A stretch of DNA of 64,000 nucleotides from Prosthecobacter sp. SYSU 5D2 (GTDB lineage: Bacteria; Verrucomicrobiota; Verrucomicrobiia; Verrucomicrobiales; Verrucomicrobiaceae), in contig NZ_JBBYXL010000010.1 of the NCBI RefSeq assembly GCF_039655865.1, positions 62,001-126,000 of the forward strand, read 5' to 3'. Of this stretch, positions 8,401 through 19,019 are shown one piece after another. The translations under genes and the position numbers were made by a program. A model generated the notes under the pieces. That model was not told the origin of the DNA and made no database searches. It saw only the letters and a list, made by a program, of their open reading frames with translations. Each line of letters opens with the position of its first letter. The stretch's first letter is position 1.

Positions 8401-11320
8401 GCTGCAAAGGCTGGTCAATGAAGGCAACAGCCTCCTGGTCATCGAGCACAATGTGGATGTGATCCAGTGTGCGGACTGGGTGATTGACCTGGGGCCGGAT
8501 GGCGGTGCGCTGGGCGGGCAGCTTGTTGTCGCGGGCACGCCGGAAACGGTGGCCGCCTGTGCGGAATCGTGGACGGGCAAGTATCTAGCGGAGAAATTCG
8601 GCGCGGGCAGAGCAGAGACGCGGGTGGCTGAACGGGCGGCTGAATACAAGGTGAAAAAAGCAGCGGCCCCGGTGGCTGCGACGCCGAACACCATCAGCAT
8701 CCGGGGAGCGCGTGAGCATAACCTGAAAAACATCTCCATCGAGATCCCTCGCGATGAGTTTGTGGTGGTGACGGGTCTGAGCGGCAGCGGCAAATCGTCC
8801 CTGGCCTTTGACCTGGTTTTTGCCGAAGGCCAGCGGCGGTTCCTGGACAGCATGTCCGTGTATGCGCGCACCTTTGTGGAGCAGATGGAGAAGCCGGAGG
8901 TGGATGTCATCAGCGGCGTGCCGCCAACGGTGGCCATCGAGCAGCGCATCTCGCGCGGCGGTGGCAAGTCCACGGTGGCGACGGTGACGGAGGTGTATCA
9001 TTTCCTGCGCCTGCTGTTCGCCAAGCTGGGAACGCAGTATTGCCCCAAGTGCGATGTGCCGGTGCAGAAGCAGAGCCTGAGCGCCATCACTCAGACCGTG
9101 GTGGAGCGGGCCAAGAAGGGGCCGCTGCAGGTGCTCGCGTCTTTGATCAAAGCTCGCAAAGGTTTCCACACGGACGTGGCGGAGGCGGCGGCCAAGCAGG
9201 GCATCTCGCTCATGTTGGTGGATGGCCAGTTCCTGCCGACGGCGAATTTTGAAAGGCTGGAGCGGTTCAAGGAGCACAGCATTGATGCCGTGGTGGGCGA
9301 GGTGAAAAAAGGCGCGTCCGCTTTGGAACTGAGGCCGGTGTTGGAAAAGGCGCTGAAGATGGGCAAGGGCACGGTGAAGCTGTGGCTGCCGGGCAATACC
9401 TCCCAGGTGCTGAGCACGGAGATGAGCTGCCCCAAATGCGACCTGTCCTTTGAGGAGCTGGACCCGCGCCTGTTCTCCTTCAACAGCCCGCATGGCTGGT
9501 GCCCGACCTGCCGTGGATTCGGCTTCAAGGTGTCGGCCAGAGGGGCGACTCCGCGGCGGGATGACATCTCGCAGCTTGAGGCGGAGATGGAGGAGGAGCG
9601 GCGTCTTTCGCGCGGGGCGGATGATGAGGAAGAGGAAGGCGAGCGCCAGCTCTGCCTGGCCTGCCAGGGCTCGCGGCTGAATGAAACGGCGCGTTATGTG
9701 CGGCTGCAGGATTTCACCGTACCGGTGCTGAATGCGCAGGCGGCGCAGGATGCGGCGGAGGCGGTGAAGAAGCTGACCTTTAGCGGCACGGAGGCCATCA
9801 TCGCGCGGGACATCCTGGCGGAGATCGAGCAGCGGCTGCACTTCATGAAGGAGGTGGGTTTGGGTTACCTTCAGCTCAACCGCAGCGCGGATACTCTGAG
9901 CGGTGGCGAGGCGCAGCGCATCCGGCTGGCGGCGCAGCTGGGCAGCAATCTGCGCGGCGTGTTGTATGTGCTGGATGAGCCGACCATCGGCCTGCATCCG
10001 CGTGACAATGAGCGGCTGCTGGATACCCTGGTGGCCCTGCGGGACAAGGGCAACTCCCTGCTCGTGGTGGAGCATGATGATGACACCATGCGCCGGGCGG
10101 ATACCATCATTGACCTGGGGCCTGGGGCCGGACGTTTTGGGGGCGAGGTCATCTCGCAGGGGAATCTGGCGCACATTTTGAAGGATGAAAAAAGCGTCAC
10201 CGGACACGGGCTGATGAACCCTTTTAAACATCCTCTGCGTGGCGAGTGGCGGGACCTGCCGCCGGCGAAGAGCAAAGACGGCTGGCTGCGCATCCTGGGT
10301 GCCCATGCCAATAACCTGAAGGACATTGATGTGCAGATCCCCGTGGGGCGGCTGACCGTCATCACCGGCGTCAGCGGCAGCGGCAAGAGCACCTTTCTGC
10401 ATCAGGTGCTGTTCCCCGGCATGAAGAACCTGCTGAGCAAGGAGAAGAAACGCAAATCGCCTAACCAATTGTGGAAAACGATCACCGGGGCGGACAGCTT
10501 CGGGTTTGTCTATGAGGTGGACCAGTCGCCCATCGGCAAGACCTCGCGCTCCTGCCCGGCCACCTATGTGGGCGTGCTGGATGACATCCGCAAACTCTTC
10601 GCCCAGGTGCCCATGGCGCGTGCGCGCGGCTATGAGGCGGGGCGTTTTTCCTTCAATACCGAAGGTGGCCGCTGCGAGGCCTGCCAGGGCAATGGCAACG
10701 TGAAGGTGGAGATGAACTTCCTGCCCACCACCCGTGTGCATTGCGAGATCTGCAACGGCCTGCGGTTCAATTCCGCCACCCTGGAAGTGGAGTACAACGG
10801 CAAAAACATCGGCCAGGTGCTGAAGATGAGCATCACCGAGGCGGCGGAGTTCTTTGCCCATCAGCAGCGCATCGCCCGGCCCTTGCAGCTCCTGGCGGAC
10901 ACGGGCGTGGGCTACTTGCAGTTAGGCCAGCCCAGCCCCACCCTCAGTGGTGGCGAGGCCCAGCGCATCAAGCTCGTCACCGAGCTTAGCGGCGGCGTCT
11001 CCCGCTCCGCCACGGAGAAACTGCGCGGCCTGAAGAACCAGAAGAAGAACCTCTACCTCATCGAGGAACCCACCATCGGTCTGCACATGCAGGACGTCGG
11101 CCGCCTCATTGACATCCTGCACCGCCTCGTGGACGACGGCCACACCGTCGTCGTCATCGAGCACCACCCCGACATCTTCGCCGAAGCCGACTACATCATC
11201 GACATCGGCCCCGAGGCTGGGGCTGATGGCGGCCAGGTGGTCGCGGCGGGAACCCCGAAGGAAGTGGCCAATCACAAGGTCAGCCGCACGGCACCGTTTT
11301 TGAAGAGGATTTTAGGGTGA
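5468..11320 (+). CDS. uvrA: Double-length excinuclease ABC subunit A (two fused UvrA copies)
   Basis: 1950 residues, about twice a normal UvrA (~940). UvrA is the damage-sensing ATPase of nucleotide excision repair, acting with UvrB and UvrC. Four P-loops are visible: GPSGSGKSS near residue 67, GVSGSGKST near 719, GLSGSGKSS near 1104 and GVSGSGKST near 1634. Four ABC signatures (LSGGE[LA]QR) lie near 541, 932, 1478 and 1828. CxxC zinc modules occur in each copy ([40 protein letters not shown]). Chlamydiae are known to have a similar fused UvrA, so this is a PVC trait. Residues ~273-311 come from an inverted repeat embedded in frame. The start is preceded by an alanine/lysine-rich leader of ~35 residues; a later start is possible. 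A LexA-like site lies just upstream. Confidence 0.93.
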   Translation: MPKKSAAKSPAPKAVAKVAADVIGSTQESPCSSKVVADVIQVRGAWQNNLQGINLDLPLGKLCVVTGPSGSGKSSLAFDTIYAEGQRRYVETFSPYTRQFFERMDKPKVDAIHGIPPAIAIEQVNNIRSTRSTVGTITEINDYLKMLFPRLAEGQCPECHRPVKPETPESIQHELLTTYAGQQAMICFGVPVPPGTATEDFFTFVQSQGYLRLWVYGEAVRTDEPEAMKGRKLPAVAMVIQDRLVLEPNQKSRLSEAVEAALRLGKGQVTVFSFQSSVSSVQKGAKSKANVEKLNNGIGKLNTENGTLNTVSFSTDWRCADCDIQLPPPTPGLFSFNSPIGACPTCKGFGRTLGLDLRKAMPDESLSIRGGLVKAFSGSTYRESQDDLEKAARRKGVDLDTAFCDLPEDEQKWVVEGAGTDPEEAWRDGEWYGVRGFFKWLEARSYKMHVRIFLSRFRAYTTCADCDGGRLKKDAYNFRITGRTIADLWNLPVTDLLPLVQSWHVTPGDNATQMLRDEIAGRLSYLDRAGLGYIHLDRLTRTLSGGELQRVNLTTCLGASLVNTLFVLDEPSIGLHPRDIGRLIGVMEGLRDKGNTLLVVEHEESVMRAADHVIEIGPGRGDKGGHLVYDGPLSGLEKMKGSLTADYLTGRKSITVPEKRRVVKFGAAAKAGAKAQKLPKGGTPNGEATASLLIKGARQNNLKNLDVEIPLGVFCCITGVSGSGKSTLVHEVLYRNLQRLRGEVGEDEPGRVRSITGHENLSQVIMVDQSPLARTPRSTPAVYVGAFDTIRALFAESDDAKAQGVMPGFFSFNSGEGRCERCMGNGFEKIEMQFLSDLYVTCPECEGKRYQPHALKIHLQGRSIHDVLGLTVEEAAEWFAKLEAPAGSGTPRAEASFLRKAQQVSGQLSILVEAGLGYLKLGQPLNTLSGGEAQRLKLVGHLIENAGEKDADMKSALLLLDEPTTGLHFDDIALLIRLLQRLVNEGNSLLVIEHNVDVIQCADWVIDLGPDGGALGGQLVVAGTPETVAACAESWTGKYLAEKFGAGRAETRVAERAAEYKVKKAAAPVAATPNTISIRGAREHNLKNISIEIPRDEFVVVTGLSGSGKSSLAFDLVFAEGQRRFLDSMSVYARTFVEQMEKPEVDVISGVPPTVAIEQRISRGGGKSTVATVTEVYHFLRLLFAKLGTQYCPKCDVPVQKQSLSAITQTVVERAKKGPLQVLASLIKARKGFHTDVAEAAAKQGISLMLVDGQFLPTANFERLERFKEHSIDAVVGEVKKGASALELRPVLEKALKMGKGTVKLWLPGNTSQVLSTEMSCPKCDLSFEELDPRLFSFNSPHGWCPTCRGFGFKVSARGATPRRDDISQLEAEMEEERRLSRGADDEEEEGERQLCLACQGSRLNETARYVRLQDFTVPVLNAQAAQDAAEAVKKLTFSGTEAIIARDILAEIEQRLHFMKEVGLGYLQLNRSADTLSGGEAQRIRLAAQLGSNLRGVLYVLDEPTIGLHPRDNERLLDTLVALRDKGNSLLVVEHDDDTMRRADTIIDLGPGAGRFGGEVISQGNLAHILKDEKSVTGHGLMNPFKHPLRGEWRDLPPAKSKDGWLRILGAHANNLKDIDVQIPVGRLTVITGVSGSGKSTFLHQVLFPGMKNLLSKEKKRKSPNQLWKTITGADSFGFVYEVDQSPIGKTSRSCPATYVGVLDDIRKLFAQVPMARARGYEAGRFSFNTEGGRCEACQGNGNVKVEMNFLPTTRVHCEICNGLRFNSATLEVEYNGKNIGQVLKMSITEAAEFFAHQQRIARPLQLLADTGVGYLQLGQPSPTLSGGEAQRIKLVTELSGGVSRSATEKLRGLKNQKKNLYLIEEPTIGLHMQDVGRLIDILHRLVDDGHTVVVIEHHPDIFAEADYIIDIGPEAGADGGQVVAAGTPKEVANHKVSRTAPFLKRILG
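6283..6398. repeat. 31-nt imperfect inverted repeat inside uvrA
   Basis: Arms at 6283-6313 and 6368-6398, 26 of 31 positions complementary by hand alignment, with a 54-nt middle. The arms are built from CAGTTTCC/CAGTGTTCAG and CTGAACACTG words. The element is read through in frame by uvrA and encodes a Ser/Asn/Thr/Lys-rich insert before a CxxC zinc module. It resembles intergenic repeats of this genome type. Confidence 0.75.
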
Positions 11321-11461
11321 GAGAGATTAATTTTATAGTAAAGAATCATGCTGACTGCGCCAGGAAATTGCCCTAGCTTAATTTAGAAGCGGATTAAAAA
11401 TCAAATCCTAAGAGAGCAAATATATTAGTTGAGTTATTTGTCGTAACTGTAATCATGCAGC
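11321..11461. other. AT-rich spacer before the putative defence gene
   Basis: About 140 bp, abruptly richer in A and T than the uvrA gene it follows. TTGAGT and TAATCA hexamers with a 15-nt spacer lie close to the start of the next gene and could be a weak promoter. No terminator hairpin or clear direct repeat is seen. The composition shift marks the left edge of probably acquired DNA. Confidence 0.4.
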
Positions 11462-14400
11462 ATGTCGGTCGAAAAAACTGGTCCTAAAGGTTATGAAGTC
11501 CAATACCTCCTCACGCTATGGCTTGGGTTGCTGCATGAAATTGACGAACCAGGCAAATCAACTCTACAAGTTGAAGGATTAGAAGATGCAGAACTTATCT
11601 TGCGAGTAGATTCTGAAGAACTGCAGTTCTCTATGCAGTCAAAATATCAAGAGGGCGATCTAGATGCCCCTGTCCTTGCTGAGTGGCTAGCTCATTTTGG
11701 TTCTCGTCAGGCAACCGAATGTTTGATCCATCGCTTACAGAATAATCCGCAATTGGTAGCGCTTCTCATCACGAAACGGCGATGTGCCGATAACACAAAG
11801 GGATTCATTAGACCATTGGGAGAATTTAACCCTCACAAGCAACCTCCATTGACGAAAGATGGTCTGTCTTTATTGTGCAAAGGGTTAACAAGAATATTTA
11901 GAGCAAAAGCAACTAAACTTGAGGAAGCAAGGGCGGATGTATGCCAGAATCTAGCGGAGACTCTGGAACAAGCTGGTCTAACGGATATGTGGAAGCGGAT
12001 TGTGATATGGGACCAACTGACTGAAGATGAGGTTGAGCAGCGTGTGCTGCGGTCATTAGAGCGATTCCGGATTCCTGCTATAACACGTCCCACTATTATA
12101 GGTCTTTTGCTGCAAGAGATCAGAAAGGGACGTGATTCCGGTAATGATGTAATGCCTGCTATTCGCAACCTGCTAAAGAAGCATGATGTTAAAAGGATGC
12201 AGTTGGCACAACTAAACCTTGCTAGGCCAGAGGAACAAATTTTAGTTGGCATACTTGAGTCGAAAAAAATACTTTGTCTGACGGGAAGGCCTCAGTCTGG
12301 TAAGTCACACCTCGCTTGTTCGATTGCCCAGTCAATGCAGGATCGCGGCATTGATTGTCTCAGAACGGATGATGTGCAACAAGCAATAAATTTTTTAGAT
12401 CCTTATACACTAGAAACAAAGCTTGTAGTTCTGGATGATCCCTTTACCTTTGCGCATGATAGATCTAAAATGCGTTACCGTATCAGTCAACTGGCGCGGA
12501 AAATTGCCGGTCAACATCGATTAATCATTACTGCTAGAATAGAGGAGCTAGAAGGAATTGCTCATAGAATAGGTTGGGTAGTCAAAGATGCGTATGGTTC
12601 AGAATGGTACGATGTTACGGTAATAAATAGAGAATTTTGCTTCGTTCTTTGGAATCACCTCAAGCGAACACATACCGTACATGAAAAAATTAACCGCATC
12701 ATTGAGGAACATTTTAAAACGGCACTGGAAACCGAACTTCTTCAGCCAGGGCAATTAGATCATCTCGCCCGTAATCAGCCTTCAACTAGCGATTGGGGAG
12801 CTGAGGCAGTACTGAGTCTTGCCCGCTTTAATGCACCCATGATTGCAGACCAACTTTGCTCTGACGATGAAACACGTTTGCTTCAGTTGGTTCTAGGAAT
12901 GTGCGCCGCCGGTTTTAATGGGATGTCAGAAATTGAGATCCAATTTGCATTACAGAAAGAATTAATTGGTTCTGGAATGCATCCAGATAGCCTGGGAAGA
13001 ATGATAAGCTTAGGCCAAGGCAACGTCGATCAAGATCCCGACCGGGATTTTCCTGAATACGAAGCCCTTTTCAGGATTTCTTCAGAAATCAAGACACAAC
13101 TACGTTCTTTTGAAAGAAAAGGATATCTTCGATTTAGTGTAGATCGTTGGCAGTTCTCCCATCCCGATTACCGGGAAGCTTTTCAAAGAAGATTGTTGTT
13201 GGAACCACCATCTGCGCAAGAAGATGTTATAGATTTATTTCGCAGAGCGTTTGAATCCCTCGATTCAGAGGTTGGCCAGTCGGCGTGCAGATTTCTTTCG
13301 TTGTGGTTGTCACAATGGAATCCAATTGATAGAGCGCTTAAAGAGCAAATTATCAAACACGCAAATAAGGCTGCGAAACGAAGCATTTTCCCTCATGTCC
13401 GCGGTTCATTGTTAATGATTCTTTTGACTGAGTCAAATCACCAAACTACTGAAGATTTACTTTATTTGGCAAAAAATGTGGAGGCGAGTATGCAGGCAAT
13501 TCTTTGGAAAGGAAATACCCCTTGGATTCACAATTCCTCAAAGGGTTGGTTTGCGGATTACTCGCGTAAAGAAAGGCAAATAAGTTCACAGGAATTGAAT
13601 ATGGCAATGTCTTCATTCGAAGGTAATCAGCCTTGCCAAAATCTACCCAATAGAGTTGCGGATGCGTTCAATACAGTATTCATGCTCAGGAAGGCCGGGT
13701 TTACTCCTAGTGTTGCCATCTTGCGGACCTTGTTAAAAAGTGATCAGGTTTTTATCCGCGCTGATGCTGCAGAGGTAAGTTTACAGTGGGGCATTATTGC
13801 TAATGAAGAAATTAGGAATTTGATTTTTTCAGATGATCATCCTTTTGTGAAAGCGAGAGTAGTCAATAAGTTAATAAAAGGATGGCCAGGTTTCAAGAGC
13901 GTTGGCAACTTAACTGAAATATGTAAGTCAGCCGCCAAAGCTTTAGAGGGCCCTGCTGTGGCAGTTATTTGTTGTCACTCTTATTTTAATCTTTATACTG
14001 AAATTAATGAGGATCCTGATTATTGGAGCAGTCTTGATGACAATGACTGGCAAATATTATGGAGTTATTGGGCGAAATCGGCTGTAAGCATACTTCGAAC
14101 TCTTGCGCCTCTTCATTATAGAATTGCGACGGACGAGTATTATGCCACCGCTAGGGAATCAGCATCCTTTGTGAGCGCTGATGATTTCTTCGCGCTATCG
14201 TCTGCTTGGATAGATTGGATTGAGGAGCAATTAAAATATAGCTTTCTTGACGATTGGGCATTATCCGTAGTGGATTGTTGTTTTGAAGCTAAAAACTTGT
14301 CGACGCACCAACGTAATCAAATAGCCAAGAGGATGTTGAGTGTCGATTCAACCGATGCATGCGGCATGGCTGTGAGAGATCTTATGGATCATTGGGCAGA

Positions 14401-15370
14401 ACTCTCCATCTGTGAAATCGAGTCATTGTTGCACTGCCTTAGGTCCTCCCGAATTGATGCATATTGGCTGAAATCCATCGCGTTGACACGGGCTGACGTT
14501 TCCATAGAAATTATGCCAATACTAACGTCAACGACTGATTTTTTTAGTTTACCTGCAACTGAAAGCGTTAATGCGCTAGTTCCGTCTATGCGGTATGCTT
14601 GTATGGCGCTTACGATGGGATATGTCGGCTATTGTTCTGCGTTTGGTGTAGCTGAGAATCGTCGTTATTTTTGGGATAACATACTTTTTTCCGTGCTGCA
14701 GAATCCCGCTGATTCTATGTTTCAAGCGAGCGTTTGTCACCTTCTTGATCGGATCGTTAATCGAAAAAATAGTTCAGATCTGACGAAGCTGTGGGAATCA
14801 GTTTGCAGCGCACCTGATGCCGACACTAGGGGAATTCTAATTCGAGAATTACTCAGCTGTAGTATTGGGTGGGGCAGTCAACGTTTGGGGGTAATCTGGC
14901 GACTTTTTCTCATGATTAAAATGCCTGCTCAAGAGCGTCAGGGGTACATTGATCAGCTTGTTTCTTGTATTGAGAGCCTTGATCTTAAATACAGGGGCGT
15001 GCAGGAGTTGAGTAAGCTATTGGGAGAGGAGTTTTTTAAAACGGAAATTCTTTCAAGAATGTCGAATGACTTGGTTGGGTGGAGATTATTTAAAATTATG
15101 TCAGGTGCAGTCGAATCGGAAGATCAGACACTTTTTGCTAATGCGTTAATCGCTTTTTACACAAGCTCCCCTCCTCGCCTAGTTTCATTTCATGACTGGT
15201 TTCATGATATGGTTGCTGATTGGAAATTCGATAAAGCGAACGAATTGAAGAAGGTGATAAAAGATGCCCGTTCTAAGAGTATCGAAGTGGCCAGGCATCA
15301 ACGTGATGAATACGACGGTTTTCGTATTCAACTGAAAGATTGGGCAACTCCCCATTTAACAGATTGTTGA
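11462..15370 (+). CDS. Putative anti-phage STAND NTPase with N-terminal Cap4/DUF4297-like nuclease
   Basis: 1302 residues, visibly AT-rich (by eye 40-45% GC against 60% or more around it). Residues ~8-70 look like the dsDNA endonuclease domain seen in Cap4 and Avs effectors: YEVQYLLTLWLGLL, then VEGLEDAEL (Glu38, Asp42), then FSMQSKYQ, with a Q-x-K (59-61) in place of the usual E-x-K. A P-loop GRPQSGKS is at 275-282, a Walker B-like KLVVLDDPF at 320-328, and a sensor-like RLIITAR at 353-359, which fits nSTAND3-type NTPases. The remaining ~850 residues are helical with HEAT-like stretches, the usual sensor region of STAND proteins. It stands alone between uvrA and a DUF1592 gene. Expected role: recognition of a phage product, then DNA cleavage. 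The family call is my pattern recognition, not a search. Confidence 0.65.
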   Translation: MSVEKTGPKGYEVQYLLTLWLGLLHEIDEPGKSTLQVEGLEDAELILRVDSEELQFSMQSKYQEGDLDAPVLAEWLAHFGSRQATECLIHRLQNNPQLVALLITKRRCADNTKGFIRPLGEFNPHKQPPLTKDGLSLLCKGLTRIFRAKATKLEEARADVCQNLAETLEQAGLTDMWKRIVIWDQLTEDEVEQRVLRSLERFRIPAITRPTIIGLLLQEIRKGRDSGNDVMPAIRNLLKKHDVKRMQLAQLNLARPEEQILVGILESKKILCLTGRPQSGKSHLACSIAQSMQDRGIDCLRTDDVQQAINFLDPYTLETKLVVLDDPFTFAHDRSKMRYRISQLARKIAGQHRLIITARIEELEGIAHRIGWVVKDAYGSEWYDVTVINREFCFVLWNHLKRTHTVHEKINRIIEEHFKTALETELLQPGQLDHLARNQPSTSDWGAEAVLSLARFNAPMIADQLCSDDETRLLQLVLGMCAAGFNGMSEIEIQFALQKELIGSGMHPDSLGRMISLGQGNVDQDPDRDFPEYEALFRISSEIKTQLRSFERKGYLRFSVDRWQFSHPDYREAFQRRLLLEPPSAQEDVIDLFRRAFESLDSEVGQSACRFLSLWLSQWNPIDRALKEQIIKHANKAAKRSIFPHVRGSLLMILLTESNHQTTEDLLYLAKNVEASMQAILWKGNTPWIHNSSKGWFADYSRKERQISSQELNMAMSSFEGNQPCQNLPNRVADAFNTVFMLRKAGFTPSVAILRTLLKSDQVFIRADAAEVSLQWGIIANEEIRNLIFSDDHPFVKARVVNKLIKGWPGFKSVGNLTEICKSAAKALEGPAVAVICCHSYFNLYTEINEDPDYWSSLDDNDWQILWSYWAKSAVSILRTLAPLHYRIATDEYYATARESASFVSADDFFALSSAWIDWIEEQLKYSFLDDWALSVVDCCFEAKNLSTHQRNQIAKRMLSVDSTDACGMAVRDLMDHWAELSICEIESLLHCLRSSRIDAYWLKSIALTRADVSIEIMPILTSTTDFFSLPATESVNALVPSMRYACMALTMGYVGYCSAFGVAENRRYFWDNILFSVLQNPADSMFQASVCHLLDRIVNRKNSSDLTKLWESVCSAPDADTRGILIRELLSCSIGWGSQRLGVIWRLFLMIKMPAQERQGYIDQLVSCIESLDLKYRGVQELSKLLGEEFFKTEILSRMSNDLVGWRLFKIMSGAVESEDQTLFANALIAFYTSSPPRLVSFHDWFHDMVADWKFDKANELKKVIKDARSKSIEVARHQRDEYDGFRIQLKDWATPHLTDC

Positions 15371-15573
15371 CTAAATTGGCCTGCACTGAGGATTCGCTTC
15401 GCGGCGTTGCGCAAGGTGCGGACCACTCCAGCTAGGCGGCTACGCCGCAGGGTTTTGATTGTGGACATGAGTGTCCGCGCTCCGCTTGAAGCATCCGCCG
15501 GTGCGTTTCTTCGAAAAAACCGGGGGTGGCGCAGTCGTAGTATTGGGCTACCTTTTTTGAAGACTGCTTGAGA
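15371..15573 (-). repeat. Interspersed repeat with hairpins (RGHSCPQ-type element)
   Basis: About 200 bp without a gene. It contains GCGGC-TA-CGCCG and a GTGGACA-TGAG-TGTCCGC hairpin (around 15460-15480). Read on the minus strand, the hairpin region spells the ERGHSCPQSKP peptide that I recall from many spurious Verrucomicrobia and Planctomycetes ORFs, followed by a TLRRSRLAGVVRTLRNAAKR frame. I read it as one copy of a dispersed genomic repeat, not as a protein gene. Confidence 0.5.
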
Positions 15574-17547
15574 ATGATTCCCCCCCAATTTGAAATGACG
15601 GCTGGTGACGTGTTGGCCAGAGGGCTGGGGCGTGGGTTTTTGCAGGCGCTGACGCTGATGGGGGCGCTGAGCCTGGGGATGGGTGGAGTGGCGAGGGCTG
15701 AGAAAAAGGTGGTGGGGGAGGCGGACGCGGAATTTGAGGTGCGGCAGGCGGAGGCGAAGGAGTCTTTTAAAAAGGGGGTGGCTCCTTTTGTGAAGACGTA
15801 TTGCATCGAGTGCCACGGCAACCGGCGGACGAAGGGCGGGCTGAACCTGGAACCGGCGCTGAAACATCCGGGCGAGGCGTCGGCGAGCCGGAAGTGGTTG
15901 CAGGCGTTTGCCAATGTGAATGCGCATGACATGCCGCCGGATGATGCGGACCAGCCTGCGCCGGAGGAGAGGCAGCAGTTTTTGGACAGCCTGGGGCAGG
16001 TGAAATACCTGAGTGCGAAGGATCCGGGGCCGTTTGTGATCCGCCGGCTGACGAAGATGGAGTATGGCAACACGCTGCACGATTTGTTCGGGGTGGATGT
16101 GGACGTGGCGCAGGAGCTGCCGGATGAGGTGGCGGGGCAGGGGTACCTGAACTCGCTCTCCCCGATGCAGACGGAGCAGTATCTGGGCATCGCCAATGAG
16201 GTGCTGGACCGCATCCTGGCGGCACCAGGGAAGCCGCCGACGGCGGTGCAGAAACGTCTGTTTGGCGAGCCGCCTGCGGCCGGGGCGGATCCCCGGGAGT
16301 CGGCGAAAAAGGTGGCCCGCTCGGTGGCGAGGCGTGCCTTTCGGCGGCCGCCCTCGGAGGACGAGGTGGAGGTGCTGGTGGGCGTGTTTGACCTGGGGCT
16401 GGCGAACAAGCTGGACTACCCGGAAGCGCTGCGGCTGATGCTGAAGGCGGTGCTGGTCTCCCCGCAGTTTCTTTTCATCACCCCGGCGCGAGAGGCGGTG
16501 GCGGGGAAGGTGATCGTGCCGCTGGATGACCATCAACTGGCCTCGCGCCTGTCTTACCTACTGTGGGCGACGATGCCGGATGCGGAGCTGTCTAAGCTGG
16601 CGGATGCGGGCAAGCTCCACGAGCCTGCGGTGCTGAAGGCGCAGGTGAAAAGGCTGCTGGCGGACCCGCGTTCGCGGGCGCTGTTTGACGGCTTTGGGGC
16701 GCAATGGCTGGGGCTGGGCAGCCTGGACAGCAAGACCTTTGACCCGAAGAAATTCCCGCAGATGACGCCCGCGATGCGCCGGGCGATGTATGACGAGGCG
16801 CGGCTGTTTTTTGACAGCATCGTGCGGGGCAACCGGAGCGTGGTGGCTTTCATTGACAGCGACTACACGTTCCTGAATGCGACCCTGGCCAAGATCTATG
16901 GTCTGGAGAAAAGCGTGACGGGCGACGAGATGCAGCGGGTGGCGCTGACGGACCGGAACCGGGGCGGCATCCTGGGCATGCCTGCGGTGCTGGCGACGAC
17001 CTCCTTCCCCAACCGCACCAGTGCGGTGAACCGCGGGGTGTGGGTGCTGGAGCAGGTGCTGGGGGAACACGTGCCGCCCGCCCCGCCGAATGTGCCGGCC
17101 CTGGAAAAGCAGGACAAGAACACGGTGGCCAATCTGACCCTGAGGCAGCGCACGGAACTGCATCGTACGAATGTGGTGTGCGCCAACTGCCACAAGATCC
17201 TGGATCCCATCGGCTTCGGTTTGGAGAACTTTGACGCCATCGGCCGCTGGCGTGACAAGGACGATACCGGCGGAGAGATTGACGCGGGGGGCGAGCTGCC
17301 GGGCGGGAAACGGTTTTCCACACCCCAGGAGCTGAAAAAGATCATTGCTGCACGAAAGGATGATCTGGCCCGTAATTTAACGGAGAAGCTCATGGCTTAC
17401 GCGCTGTGCCGGCAGCTTGAAGGTTATGACCACATCGTGGTGGACCAGCTCATGAAAACCATCGCGCAGGATGGTTATCGGATGCAGACTCTCATCACGG
17501 AAATCGTCACCAGTTATCCTTTCCTGAACCGCCGGGTCAAAGACTGA
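15574..17547 (+). CDS. DUF1592 (PSCyt-type) cytochrome c-like protein
   Basis: 657 residues from this ATG; a TTG at 15568 or ATG at 15595 are alternative starts. A hydrophobic export segment ([18 protein letters not shown]) leads to a c-type haem motif, CIECH, in [18 protein letters not shown] (PSCyt1-like). Then come the linked domains typical of the family: DUF1587 ([17 protein letters not shown]), DUF1595, DUF1592 ([19 protein letters not shown]), DUF1588 ([20 protein letters not shown], then [19 protein letters not shown]) and DUF1585 near the end ([13 protein letters not shown]). A second CxxCH, CANCH, is visible. Function is unknown; these proteins are abundant in planctomycetes and verrucomicrobia and always sit beside DUF1552 partners, as here 18 bp downstream. 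Confidence 0.9.
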   Translation: MIPPQFEMTAGDVLARGLGRGFLQALTLMGALSLGMGGVARAEKKVVGEADAEFEVRQAEAKESFKKGVAPFVKTYCIECHGNRRTKGGLNLEPALKHPGEASASRKWLQAFANVNAHDMPPDDADQPAPEERQQFLDSLGQVKYLSAKDPGPFVIRRLTKMEYGNTLHDLFGVDVDVAQELPDEVAGQGYLNSLSPMQTEQYLGIANEVLDRILAAPGKPPTAVQKRLFGEPPAAGADPRESAKKVARSVARRAFRRPPSEDEVEVLVGVFDLGLANKLDYPEALRLMLKAVLVSPQFLFITPAREAVAGKVIVPLDDHQLASRLSYLLWATMPDAELSKLADAGKLHEPAVLKAQVKRLLADPRSRALFDGFGAQWLGLGSLDSKTFDPKKFPQMTPAMRRAMYDEARLFFDSIVRGNRSVVAFIDSDYTFLNATLAKIYGLEKSVTGDEMQRVALTDRNRGGILGMPAVLATTSFPNRTSAVNRGVWVLEQVLGEHVPPAPPNVPALEKQDKNTVANLTLRQRTELHRTNVVCANCHKILDPIGFGLENFDAIGRWRDKDDTGGEIDAGGELPGGKRFSTPQELKKIIAARKDDLARNLTEKLMAYALCRQLEGYDHIVVDQLMKTIAQDGYRMQTLITEIVTSYPFLNRRVKD

Positions 17548-17565
17548 GCCCCCCTTTTTATTGCC

Positions 17566-18948
17566 ATGACAAGCAAACACCTCATTGATCGTCGCAGCTA
17601 CCTCAAAGGCCTCGGAGCCAGCCTGGGATTGCCGCTTTTGGAGACCATGGGCTGGGCGGATTCCGTCAAAGGCCGGGCGGTGGTGAAGCCGCCGGTGCGC
17701 ATTGGTTTCATGTACATGCCGCATGGAGTCATCCCGGAGCAATTTTGGCCCACCTCGCCCGAGACCTACCTGAGCGCCCCACCGCCTGCGCTGGAATCCC
17801 TGCGGCCTATTTTGGACCAGTGCCTGCTCATGAAAGGCATCTCCGGCGTGGGCATTGCCCCTTTCAGCGGGGCACCGCATGCGCTGGAGCTTTCCACCTG
17901 GCTGACGGCGACGCTGCCGGATGCGAGCAAAAGGAACCAGATCCACATCGCCATTTCCGCCGACCAGATCGCCGCGAACTACATCGGCGCAACGACCGCG
18001 CTGCCGTCCCTGGAACTGGCCACCATGCCGCAGACGCACAAAGAAAACCAGGAGGGCCTGAACGAAGGCTACTACTCCCATTGCAGCTACCGCTCCCCCA
18101 CCCAGGCGATGCCAGCGGAGATCAATCCGCGCAATGTACTGAATCGTTTGTTCGGCAAAACCGACCGGCCCGGCAGCAGCCGGAAGGCGGATCCGCTGGA
18201 GCGGCAGATGCTGGACCTGGTCATCGGAGGCGCCCGCGAACTGCGCAAAAAACTGCCCCATAATGACCAGCAGAAACTGGATGAATACCTGGACAGCGTG
18301 CGCTCCGTGGAACGCCGGATCGCCGCCATCGAGATGCGGCAGAAAGAGGCCGCTTTGGAAAAAGCCGGAGTCGCCGCCAGCAAACGCAGCGCCACAGACT
18401 CGCCGCCGATTGAGGTGCGCATTCCCGATGGCGACAAACGCAGCGAATACATGCAGGTGATGTGCGACCTGAATGTGCTGGCCTTCCAGACGGACACCAC
18501 CCGCGTCAGCACCTACATTGGCTCTACGCCCAATGGGGTCTCGTATCCGGAGCTCGGATTCACGGATTCGCACCACTCCCAGACCCATCATAACCATGAG
18601 GCTGTCAAGGTGGGGAAGGTGCAGGCCATCACGGCCTTTAACATCAGCCAGTTTGCCTACATGGTGAAAAAGATGGCCGCCCTGCGCGAGGGGGATGGCA
18701 GCCTGCTCGACAACTGCATCATGATGTGGGGCTCCGGCCTGGAAGATGGTAACAAACACAGCCGGGCGAACCTGCCCTTTATCATCGCGGGCAAAGGCGG
18801 CGGCTCTGTCAACACGGGCCGTTTCCTGGCTGATACGAAGGGTAATCAGGGGGACCTGCTGACCACGTTATTGACCTGTGCGGGAGTGCCGCTGGACCGG
18901 CCCATTGGCATTGCGACGAAGAAGATCGAGGCGATGATGAAGGTCTAG
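17566..18948 (+). CDS. DUF1552 domain protein
   Basis: 460 residues. The start has a Tat-like leader ([20 protein letters not shown]). The body is the DUF1552 family: [48 protein letters not shown], and [23 protein letters not shown] at the end. It follows the DUF1592 gene by 18 bp on the same strand, the standard pairing in PVC genomes, so the two are probably exported and work together. The biochemical role is not known. The fold is alkaline-phosphatase-like in related DUF1501 proteins, but I do not see a complete metal site here. Confidence 0.9.
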   Translation: MTSKHLIDRRSYLKGLGASLGLPLLETMGWADSVKGRAVVKPPVRIGFMYMPHGVIPEQFWPTSPETYLSAPPPALESLRPILDQCLLMKGISGVGIAPFSGAPHALELSTWLTATLPDASKRNQIHIAISADQIAANYIGATTALPSLELATMPQTHKENQEGLNEGYYSHCSYRSPTQAMPAEINPRNVLNRLFGKTDRPGSSRKADPLERQMLDLVIGGARELRKKLPHNDQQKLDEYLDSVRSVERRIAAIEMRQKEAALEKAGVAASKRSATDSPPIEVRIPDGDKRSEYMQVMCDLNVLAFQTDTTRVSTYIGSTPNGVSYPELGFTDSHHSQTHHNHEAVKVGKVQAITAFNISQFAYMVKKMAALREGDGSLLDNCIMMWGSGLEDGNKHSRANLPFIIAGKGGGSVNTGRFLADTKGNQGDLLTTLLTCAGVPLDRPIGIATKKIEAMMKV

Positions 18949-19019
18949 GGCGTTGGGGCATGGGGCAGGTGAGAATTGGGTGGGCAGGGCGTGGGTTTTG
19001 ATCTAGTTTTTGGATCACC

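Noticed and set aside
8585-10861. 758-codon minus-strand frame opposite uvrA
   Set aside because: Shadow of the high-GC uvrA gene; no family and biased His/Arg/Gln content.
15328-16536. Minus-strand frame of ~400 codons opposite the DUF1592 gene
   Set aside because: It is the antisense of a GC-rich gene and its composition (His/Arg/Gln/Pro-rich) is typical of shadow frames; only the part over 15371-15573 is repeat sequence.
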